Origin: Neisseriales bacterium | GTDB taxonomy: Bacteria > Pseudomonadota > Gammaproteobacteria > Burkholderiales > UBA11063 | Assembly: GCA_003538525.1 (NCBI GenBank) | Contig: DPRZ01000226.1 | Coordinates: 1 to 7,087, forward strand | Length of the DNA: 7,087 bases | Direction of reading: 5' to 3' | Shown: positions 1 through 6,266 of the stretch, piece by piece | Layout of the letters: every line of letters begins with the position of its first letter | Position numbering within the stretch: the first letter of the stretch is position 1 | The notes under the pieces: model-generated | Database searches by the model: none | What the model saw: only the letters and a program-made list of their open reading frames with translations | Told to the model about the DNA's origin: nothing | Made by a program: the position numbers and the translations under genes

Positions 1-13
1 CAATTTAACTTTT

Positions 14-20
14 AAAAGGA
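14..20 (+). promoter_or_regulatory. Shine-Dalgarno site for rpoZ
   Basis: An AAAAGGA purine run lies 7 nt before the ATG at 28. This is good spacing for a ribosome binding site and supports that start. No promoter can be recognised in the 27 nt available upstream, so rpoZ may be read from a promoter or gene outside the window (gmk is the common upstream neighbour in proteobacteria). Confidence 0.7.
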
Positions 21-27
21 ACTCCCT

Positions 28-234
28 ATGGCACGATTTACCGTTGCTGATTGCATGGATACAATTACAAACCGCTTTGATATGACTATTGCTGCGGCAC
101 TTCGCGCACGTCAAATTGAAAAAGGTGGTGATATCATGGTTGAACACGAAGAAGGTGACAAACCAGCCGTAATCGCTCTACGCGAAATATCAGAACATAA
201 AATTGATGGAACAATCTTAGGCAAAATTGAATAA
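28..234 (+). CDS. rpoZ: DNA-directed RNA polymerase subunit omega
   Basis: This 68-aa protein is the omega subunit, which helps fold and latch the beta' subunit during RNA polymerase assembly in the cytoplasm. It begins with the conserved MAR followed by a TVADC segment. It then carries the [16 protein letters not shown] helix (residues 15-30), which matches the NRF-(D/E)-L-x-L-x-A-x-x-RARQ family signature, and the [10 protein letters not shown] segment (about 45-54). It lacks the long C-terminal tail of enterobacterial omega (about 90 aa) and is close to the length of betaproteobacterial forms. In E. coli the N-terminal residues of omega form part of (p)ppGpp site 1 at the beta'-omega interface, and that N-terminal Arg is kept here. 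The gene lies 24 nt upstream of spoT on the same strand, the standard rpoZ-spoT arrangement, so co-transcription is likely. Identification is firm. Confidence 0.97.
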   Translation: MARFTVADCMDTITNRFDMTIAAALRARQIEKGGDIMVEHEEGDKPAVIALREISEHKIDGTILGKIE

Positions 235-258
235 CTTCTCTTAAATTGGGGTTGCGAA

Positions 259-2376
259 ATGGAAGTCAATCACGGTGAATACCAAGGCTTAGTTGATAAT
301 CTACGGCGTAAGCTTTTACAAACTGCACGGCAAAACATGCACGGCAAAAAAATTGAGACTATCGAATTAGCGTTTCAAGTGGCGAATCACGCCCATTTGA
401 AGCAGTTTCGTAAAAGTGGTGAGCCCTACATTACCCACCCGATTGAAGTTGCAACACTGATTGCCGAATGGGGTTTGGATGAACAAACCATTGCCGGCGC
501 GCTAATGCATGACGTAATTGAAGATACCCCGGTCACCAAAGAAGAACTTACGCGAATTTTTGGACCAAGTATTGCTGAATTAGTTGATAGTGTGACTAAA
601 CTCGATAAGCTCCACTTTGAATCTGAAGAAGCGGCGCATGCGGAATACTTCCGTAAAGTGGTGCTTGCCATGGCTAAAGATATCCGTGTAATTCTAATTA
701 AACTCGCCGATCGCATGCACAACATGCTAACGCTGGGTTCGATGCGCCGCGACAAACAACGCCGCATTGCCTTAGAGACCATGGAAATTTACGTCCCGAT
801 TGCCAATAAAATTGGCTTACATAAAGTTCACTTGGAGCTTGCCGAAGAAAGTTTCAAATATATCCATCCTTACCGCTATCAAGTTCTGGCGGCTGCCGCA
901 GATAAAACCCATCAAGCCCGTTTACCGGTTATTCAAGATATTTTAACCAATATTGATAATGCATTAAAATCGAATGCAATTGCAGGCGAATTTAAATATC
1001 GCCAACGCACAATTTATAATTTATATACGCGGATGATGAAGTGTCAACAATCTTTTAGCCGAATCTATGATGTTTTTGAAATAAAAGTAATTGTTAACAC
1101 CATTGGTAATTGTTACTTAACTCTCGGCGTAATTCATAGCCTGTACCAACCAATTCCCGGTAAAGTCAAAGATTATATTGCCGTACCCAAAGGCAACGGT
1201 TATCAATCAATTCATTCAACTATGATGGGACCTAAAGGGATTCCAATTCAAATCCACATTCGCACCCAAGAAATGGAAGACATTGCTGAATACGGCATTA
1301 TAAGCCACGGTCTAAAACACCAAGAAGGTGATGATTTTAGTTCGGCCAAAAAGCAAACCTCAACTTGGCTGAATAACATTTTAGATATTCAATCCAGCAC
1401 TTTTTCCGCAACTGAATTTTTAGAAAACATCAAAAAAGACCTCTCGCCGAAGAGCATTTATACCTTTACCCCACGCGGTAAAATCATCCATCTACCGCAA
1501 AATGCGACACCAATTGATTTTGCCTATACCATTCATACCGATATTGGCAATCATTGCTTTAGAGCTAAAGTTAATCAAAGTTCCGTGCCACTCAATCATC
1601 AACTCCAAAACGGCGATATTGTAGATATTATTACAACTATTGATAGCGAACCAGATTCTGAATGGTTGAATTACGCCACCAGCGGTAGAGCGATTAGCAA
1701 GATCAAGCAATACCTCAAAGAACAAAAATACGATGAAGATATCAGTAATGGCGTACATTTGCTGAGTAATGGCTTAACCATGGTTGGTAGTGAAATTATT
1801 GCGACAGAAGACGTTTTGGCTAAATTTGTCAAAGCTAATTACCCTCGACTAAGCTTGGCTGATTTTGAACAAAAAGTCGGGATTAATGAAATTCCTGCCT
1901 TAAAAGTAGTCCGTGAACTAATTGGACTTCCTGCTGAAAGTATTTTAAATATAAAGTTAAGCAACTGTAATTTAACCATAATTCAAGATGACACTTGCTG
2001 CCCACTACCCGATGAAGTTATTTTAGCTAAAATCACCCGTAAAGGCGAAGTTGAACTCCATCGCAGCAGTTGTCGAAAAAATCGCGCGCTGGGGCTTGAT
2101 AAATTAGTTTCTGTCACCATAACTAATGATACCGAGATGGAATTTATCTCTAAAATTTTAATTACCATTGATAATTTACCTGGAACATTTAATAAATTAG
2201 CCTCCATTATTGCCGAGCGGCAAATTAATATGGAAGAAATTTTCCAAGAACGTCATGAAAATCACGCTTTGGTAAATGTTCGTCTCACTATAACCAGTCA
2301 CTCCGCTAAAGAAATTGATGAATTATTAGCCAATGTAGTCGATAATGATTTCGTAATTAAAGCAGTTCGCGTTTAG
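259..2376 (+). CDS. spoT: RelA/SpoT-family (p)ppGpp hydrolase, synthetase domain probably inactive
   Basis: This 705-aa cytoplasmic enzyme has the full long-RSH layout: HD hydrolase (about 30-200), synthetase-like domain (about 240-355), TGS (about 396-460, with IHTDIG at 425-430), helical region, zinc-finger-like segment (C580, C581, H601, C605) and C-terminal ACT domain (about 629-705). The hydrolase site is complete: R51, H60, H84-D85, E88-D89, D151 and N155 match the Mn-binding and catalytic positions of the family. The synthetase domain keeps D271, K304, N313, Y315 and H319. However, the ATP-binding GRxKxxxSIxxK motif has become YRQRTIYNLYTR (247-258), and the catalytic Glu of the ExQIRT motif is Gln (Q331, codon 1249-1251), followed by H333 in place of Gln. 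The inference is that the protein degrades (p)ppGpp but makes little or none. The ATG at 259 fits the family N-terminus; the ribosome site is weak (GGGG at 248-251). The name spoT rather than relA rests on the intact HD site and the rpoZ neighbour. Confidence 0.95.
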   Translation: MEVNHGEYQGLVDNLRRKLLQTARQNMHGKKIETIELAFQVANHAHLKQFRKSGEPYITHPIEVATLIAEWGLDEQTIAGALMHDVIEDTPVTKEELTRIFGPSIAELVDSVTKLDKLHFESEEAAHAEYFRKVVLAMAKDIRVILIKLADRMHNMLTLGSMRRDKQRRIALETMEIYVPIANKIGLHKVHLELAEESFKYIHPYRYQVLAAAADKTHQARLPVIQDILTNIDNALKSNAIAGEFKYRQRTIYNLYTRMMKCQQSFSRIYDVFEIKVIVNTIGNCYLTLGVIHSLYQPIPGKVKDYIAVPKGNGYQSIHSTMMGPKGIPIQIHIRTQEMEDIAEYGIISHGLKHQEGDDFSSAKKQTSTWLNNILDIQSSTFSATEFLENIKKDLSPKSIYTFTPRGKIIHLPQNATPIDFAYTIHTDIGNHCFRAKVNQSSVPLNHQLQNGDIVDIITTIDSEPDSEWLNYATSGRAISKIKQYLKEQKYDEDISNGVHLLSNGLTMVGSEIIATEDVLAKFVKANYPRLSLADFEQKVGINEIPALKVVRELIGLPAESILNIKLSNCNLTIIQDDTCCPLPDEVILAKITRKGEVELHRSSCRKNRALGLDKLVSVTITNDTEMEFISKILITIDNLPGTFNKLASIIAERQINMEEIFQERHENHALVNVRLTITSHSAKEIDELLANVVDNDFVIKAVRV

Positions 2377-2388
2377 TTTACGCGTAAA
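2377..2388. repeat. 12-bp perfect palindrome in the spoT-lon gap
   Basis: TTTACGCGTAAA equals its own reverse complement. It starts directly after the spoT stop codon and ends 2 nt before the lon ribosome binding site. It could be an operator half-site pair, but one or two 12-bp palindromes are expected by chance in 7 kb, and no matching copy was noticed elsewhere in the window. There is no loop and no T-run, so it is not an intrinsic terminator. Confidence 0.35.
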
Positions 2389-2390
2389 AT

Positions 2391-2395
2391 AAGGA
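2391..2395 (+). promoter_or_regulatory. Shine-Dalgarno site for lon
   Basis: AAGGA is followed by six A residues and then the ATG at 2402, giving 6-nt spacing. It settles the lon start, which lies 25 nt after the spoT stop codon. Confidence 0.75.
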
Positions 2396-2401
2396 AAAAA
2401 A

Positions 2402-4852
2402 ATGATTACACCTGAAGACAAAAGCACCGATAACATAAGTACCGAGATTAGCATTGCCGATAACTTAGTCCCAATTATTCCACTTAAAGATGTGGTGATC
2501 TTCCCTAATATGGTGGTTCCACTCTTTGTTGGGCGGCAAAAATCAATCAATGCACTCGAAGTTGCTGACAAAAAAGATAAACAAGTTATTTTACTTAGCC
2601 AAAAAAACCCAGCCGACAACGATGTAAATCCAGAAAATTTACATTTAACGGGAACTCTAGCCAAAATTTTGCAAATTCTTCCTTTGCCCGATGGCACCAA
2701 AAAAGTTTTGATCGAAGGTAAAACTCGCGCAAAAGCTAAATTAATTGTTGATAGCAATGGTTTTCTCGCGGCTGAAGTTGAAGAAATTAAAACTAAACAA
2801 GACATTAATAAAATTGAACTTGAAGCCCAACGCCGTGAAATAATTCAACTTTTCGATGAATTTGCTAAATTAAACCAAAAAGTTCCCGATGAAGTTGTCT
2901 CAATTATTGCTAAAATTTCTAATATTGAACAATTAGCCGATGTCATCATCACTCATGTGATTGTAGATTTAGCCGTACGTCAAGAACTCTTGGAAACTGC
3001 ATCGCTCAAAAAACGTTTAGCTTTATTACTCCGTGAATTAAACCGTGAAATTGAAATTCTCAATGTAGAACGTAAAATTCAAGGTCGCGTTAAACAGCAA
3101 ATTGAAAAAAATCAAAAAGAATATTATTTGCATGAACAACAACGTGCAATTCAAAATGAGCTTGGTGAGGGCGAAGAGCAAAACGAAATTCAAGAGCTTG
3201 AAAGTAAAATTAGCAAAGCTAAGATGAGTGAAGATGCCGAGAAAAAAGCTTATGCCGAACTTAAAAAACTTAAGCTAATGCCGCAAATGTCATCCGAAAG
3301 TGCACTGATTCGCAATTATATTGAGCATCTAACCGATTTGCCATGGAATAAAACCACCAAGGTTAGCTCAGATTTAGAAAAAGCGCAAAAAACATTAGAT
3401 AAAGATCACTATGGTCTAGATAAAGTTAAAGAACGGATTATCGAATATCTGGCTGTACAACGGCGGGCTGAAAATAACAAAGCGCCAATTTTGTGCTTTG
3501 TTGGACCTCCAGGAGTTGGAAAAACCTCGCTTGGCGAATCAATTGCCAAAGCGACTAATCGCAAATATGTGCGCATTGCCTTAGGTGGTCTGCATGATGA
3601 AGCCGAAATTCGTGGACATCGTAAAACCTATATTGGTGCGATGGCAGGTAAAGTTCTGCAAAATATCAGTAAAAGCGGCGTTAAAAATCCGTTAGTATTA
3701 TTTGATGAAATAGATAAAATTGGTGCCGATCATCGTGGTGATCCAGCCGCAGCTTTGCTTGAAGTCTTAGATCCAGAGCAAAATAAAGCTTTTGTCGATA
3801 ATTACACCGAAGTTGCCTTTGATTTATCGCAAGTAATGTTCTTGTGTACTTCGAATTCAATGAATATACCTGGACCACTGCGCGATCGCATGGAAATTAT
3901 TCGTTTATCGGGTTATACGGAATTAGAAAAATTAAAAATTGCCGAACAATATTTATTGCCACGCCAAATTAAAAATAGTGGCTTAAAAAATAGTGAAATC
4001 AGCATTGAACCAGCAACTATTTTAGATGTAATTCGTTATCACACCGCGGAGGCTGGTGTGCGGAATTTGGATCGCCAAATCGCTAAACTGTGCCGTAAGG
4101 TCGTGACACAAATTGACACTAAAAAAACTAGTGCCAAAAAAATCAAGATTACACCGGCCAATTTAGGTGATTTTCTTGGCGTGCAAACCAATGATTTTGG
4201 AGTTAGCGCGGTGGAAAATCGGATTGGACGCGTAACTGGATTAGCCTGGACCGAAGTTGGTGGTGATATTTTAACTATTGAAGTGGTTGCAATTCCTGGT
4301 AAAGGCGTGGTCATTCGCAGTGGGCAATTAGGCGATGTAATGAAAGAGTCAATTCAAGCCGCAATTACCGTCGTACGTAGTCGTTGTGTTGCACTTGGAA
4401 TTGATGAAAAATTCCATGAAAATAGAGACATTCATATTCATGTGCCAGATGGTGCAACGCCTAAAGATGGTCCATCGGCAGGTATTGCGATGGTAACAGC
4501 AATTGCCTCAAGTTTAAATCATGTTCCAATTAAATCTAGCGTCGCAATGACTGGTGAAGTAACCCTATACGGTGAAGTTTTGCCAATTGGTGGCTTAAAA
4601 GAAAAAATGCTGGCAGCCTTACGCGCAGGCATCAAAACGGTACTAATTCCTGAAAAAAATACTAAAGATTTAGATGATATCCCTGATGAAATTAAAGGTC
4701 AATTAGAAATAATTCCCGTTAAAACCATCGATCAAGTTTTAGATATCGCCTTGGAATATAAGCCCATTTTATTGGAAAAAACCATAAAATTAACCGATGA
4801 TGAATTAGTTAGCAGTAAAGCCAAAACGCCTGCAGCTGGAGTCAATGCTTAA
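2402..4852 (+). CDS. lon: ATP-dependent Lon protease (LonA type)
   Basis: This 816-aa protein is a LonA protease, a cytoplasmic homohexamer that unfolds and degrades misfolded proteins and short-lived regulators. The LON substrate-binding N-domain spans about 23-215, starting at VPIIPLKDVVIFPNMVVPL. A coiled-coil linker follows (about 220-300, with the YYLHEQQRAIQNELGE signature). The AAA+ module (about 320-580) has Walker A GPPGVGKT (368-375, K374), Walker B LVLFDEID (431-438, D435/E436), sensor-1 N485, arginine finger R496 and sensor-2 R554. The C-terminal protease domain (about 600-785) has the catalytic dyad S692, in PKDGPSAG, and K735, in GGLKEK. All key residues are present, and the length is slightly above the 784 aa of E. 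coli Lon owing to short N- and C-terminal extensions. lon follows spoT by 25 nt and is closed by an intrinsic terminator, so it is probably the last gene of an rpoZ-spoT-lon unit. No heat-shock promoter was recognised in the gap. Betaproteobacterial lon usually sits by clpX, so this location is unusual. Confidence 0.98.
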   Translation: MITPEDKSTDNISTEISIADNLVPIIPLKDVVIFPNMVVPLFVGRQKSINALEVADKKDKQVILLSQKNPADNDVNPENLHLTGTLAKILQILPLPDGTKKVLIEGKTRAKAKLIVDSNGFLAAEVEEIKTKQDINKIELEAQRREIIQLFDEFAKLNQKVPDEVVSIIAKISNIEQLADVIITHVIVDLAVRQELLETASLKKRLALLLRELNREIEILNVERKIQGRVKQQIEKNQKEYYLHEQQRAIQNELGEGEEQNEIQELESKISKAKMSEDAEKKAYAELKKLKLMPQMSSESALIRNYIEHLTDLPWNKTTKVSSDLEKAQKTLDKDHYGLDKVKERIIEYLAVQRRAENNKAPILCFVGPPGVGKTSLGESIAKATNRKYVRIALGGLHDEAEIRGHRKTYIGAMAGKVLQNISKSGVKNPLVLFDEIDKIGADHRGDPAAALLEVLDPEQNKAFVDNYTEVAFDLSQVMFLCTSNSMNIPGPLRDRMEIIRLSGYTELEKLKIAEQYLLPRQIKNSGLKNSEISIEPATILDVIRYHTAEAGVRNLDRQIAKLCRKVVTQIDTKKTSAKKIKITPANLGDFLGVQTNDFGVSAVENRIGRVTGLAWTEVGGDILTIEVVAIPGKGVVIRSGQLGDVMKESIQAAITVVRSRCVALGIDEKFHENRDIHIHVPDGATPKDGPSAGIAMVTAIASSLNHVPIKSSVAMTGEVTLYGEVLPIGGLKEKMLAALRAGIKTVLIPEKNTKDLDDIPDEIKGQLEIIPVKTIDQVLDIALEYKPILLEKTIKLTDDELVSSKAKTPAAGVNA

Positions 4853-4872
4853 TTTTTAATTCAATCTACATT

Positions 4873-4900
4873 AGGTAGTATCTAAACATACTACCTTTTT
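4873..4900 (+). terminator. Intrinsic (Rho-independent) terminator after lon
   Basis: The perfect inverted repeat AGGTAGTAT (4873-4881) and ATACTACCT (4888-4896) forms a 9-bp stem around a 6-nt CTAAAC loop and runs into TTTTT (4896-4900). It starts 20 nt after the lon stop codon. The stem is only moderately GC-rich, so some readthrough into rseP is possible. It separates the rpoZ-spoT-lon unit from rseP-bamA. Confidence 0.85.
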
Positions 4901-4910
4901 GTCATTTATA

Positions 4911-4915
4911 AAGAG
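4911..4915 (+). promoter_or_regulatory. Probable weak ribosome binding site for rseP
   Basis: AAGAG lies 4 nt before the ATG at 4920. It is short and close, but it is the only Shine-Dalgarno-like sequence near either possible rseP start. The in-frame TTG at 4899 has none and falls inside the terminator T-run. Confidence 0.45.
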
Positions 4916-4919
4916 TATT

Positions 4920-6263
4920 ATGCTAGCTGTTCTGGGATTTTTATTAACCATTGGTATTTTAGTGATTGTCCATGAATTTGGACACTATTTATTTGCACGC
5001 TTATTTAAGGTTAAAGTAATTAGTTTTTCAATTGGCTTTGGTCCAAAACTACTCAAATGGCAAGGTAAACATAATCAATGGTGCATTAGTGCGATTCCAC
5101 TGGGCGGTTATGTCCAAATGCTTGATGAACGCGAGGCTACGGTTAGTCCTGAACTACTGCCCTTGGCGTTCAATAATAAACCCCCGTATCAAAAATTACT
5201 TATCGCTTTTGCTGGACCACTATTTAATATCTTATTTGCCTTTATTGCCTACTATATTATGGGTCTGTATGGTGTTTATAATCTAAAAGCAACCATTCAA
5301 AGTGTTAACCCAACCCCAATGGTACAAAATTTACAACAAATCCCAACTAATAGCACCATTTTAAGCTTAAATGGACAAAAAGTTGACTCATGGAACTCTG
5401 CCGAAGAAGTCTTTAGTGAAGAAATAAAACATACCGCACAACTAAATTTAAAGCTCCAAGTTGGTGCCGAGCAAAAAATTATTAATTTAAATCTAAATAA
5501 ATATCTTGACAATTCAGAAAATCCAAGCTTAGCGAATTTAGGTTTATATCCATTTCAATATTTACCAATCATTAGCTACGTTGAACCACAATCACCTGCA
5601 GCAAAAGCAGGCTTACGCGAACAAGATAAAGTCTTGCAAATCAATCAAACACCAATAAAATCATGGTTTACCCTTGCCGAAATAATTCGCTCATCACCAA
5701 GTGATAAGCTCTTATTTAGCATAATTCGTGGACATGAAAGCCAACAATTAAGTATAATTCCAGATTCAGCAGAAGATGATAATGGACAACTAATCGGTAA
5801 AGTTGGTATAATGCCTACTTTAGACGCAAGTCTTTTGATGCAAAATAGCTACATAAAAAACTATAGCATTCTTACTAGCGTTGGTTATGCTTATAATTCG
5901 TGTATAAACTTAATACAGACTAATTTAACCATGTTAAGTTATATGTTGCAAGGTAAAGTGTCTTGGCACAACATTGGTGGTCCAGTTAGTATCGCCAAAG
6001 CCTCGCAAAATGCCATGCATCAAGGTATCAAAGCGTTTGTCGATTTATTAGCCTTAATCAGCCTAAGTTTGGCAGTAATGAATTTATTACCAATTCCTAT
6101 GTTAGACGGTGGACATATTGTATTATATGCACTAGAGTGGCTAACTGGTAAAAAAATCAATAATACTACTCAACAATTTTTATTTAAGCTGGGCTTAATC
6201 GCCATCTTAACGATTAGTGGATTAGCTCTCTATAACGATTTTCTTAAGTTACTAAACCTATAA
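4920..6263 (+). CDS. rseP: RseP-family site-2 intramembrane zinc metalloprotease
   Basis: With the ATG at 4920 this is a 447-aa inner-membrane protease (E. coli RseP has 450). In E. coli, RseP makes the second cut in the sigma-E anti-sigma factor RseA after DegS and also clears signal-peptide remnants. The first membrane segment carries the zinc site HEFGH (18-22). The membrane-reentrant region follows (about 39-67, with FSIGFGP and IPLGGYVQMLDE), then the second membrane segment (about 93-115). The periplasmic part holds two PDZ domains (about 121-208 and 215-300). The conserved GGPVSIAKAS (353-362) precedes the third membrane segment with NLLPIPMLDGG (388-398), whose D396 is the third zinc ligand, and a final membrane segment (about 421-441). 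All catalytic residues are present. A TTG at 4899 would add seven residues, but it lies in the upstream terminator and has no ribosome site; the ATG also matches the family N-terminus. bamA follows 3 nt after the stop codon. The local anti-sigma substrate is not in the window. Confidence 0.96.
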   Translation: MLAVLGFLLTIGILVIVHEFGHYLFARLFKVKVISFSIGFGPKLLKWQGKHNQWCISAIPLGGYVQMLDEREATVSPELLPLAFNNKPPYQKLLIAFAGPLFNILFAFIAYYIMGLYGVYNLKATIQSVNPTPMVQNLQQIPTNSTILSLNGQKVDSWNSAEEVFSEEIKHTAQLNLKLQVGAEQKIINLNLNKYLDNSENPSLANLGLYPFQYLPIISYVEPQSPAAKAGLREQDKVLQINQTPIKSWFTLAEIIRSSPSDKLLFSIIRGHESQQLSIIPDSAEDDNGQLIGKVGIMPTLDASLLMQNSYIKNYSILTSVGYAYNSCINLIQTNLTMLSYMLQGKVSWHNIGGPVSIAKASQNAMHQGIKAFVDLLALISLSLAVMNLLPIPMLDGGHIVLYALEWLTGKKINNTTQQFLFKLGLIAILTISGLALYNDFLKLLNL

Positions 6264-6266
6264 AAT

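Noticed and set aside
1..27. Possible end of an upstream gene (TAA at 6-8), perhaps gmk
   Set aside because: Too few bases are present to identify a coding frame, so no feature is claimed.
426..782. 118-codon open frame on the - strand inside spoT
   Set aside because: It lies wholly antisense to the conserved HD domain and has low-complexity Ser/Leu-rich translation, as expected for a shadow frame.
2326..2805. 159-codon open frame on the - strand across the spoT-lon junction
   Set aside because: It is antisense to two well-conserved genes and its translation shows no recognisable domain. It looks like a by-product of codon use in lon.
4899..4922. TTG at 4899 as the rseP start, adding seven residues
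   Set aside because: It lies in the T-run of the lon terminator, has no ribosome site upstream, and the extra residues do not fit the family N-terminus, whereas the ATG at 4920 does.
5032..5286. 84-codon + strand open frame inside rseP
   Set aside because: It overlaps the conserved reentrant and second membrane regions of RseP in another frame and has no independent support.
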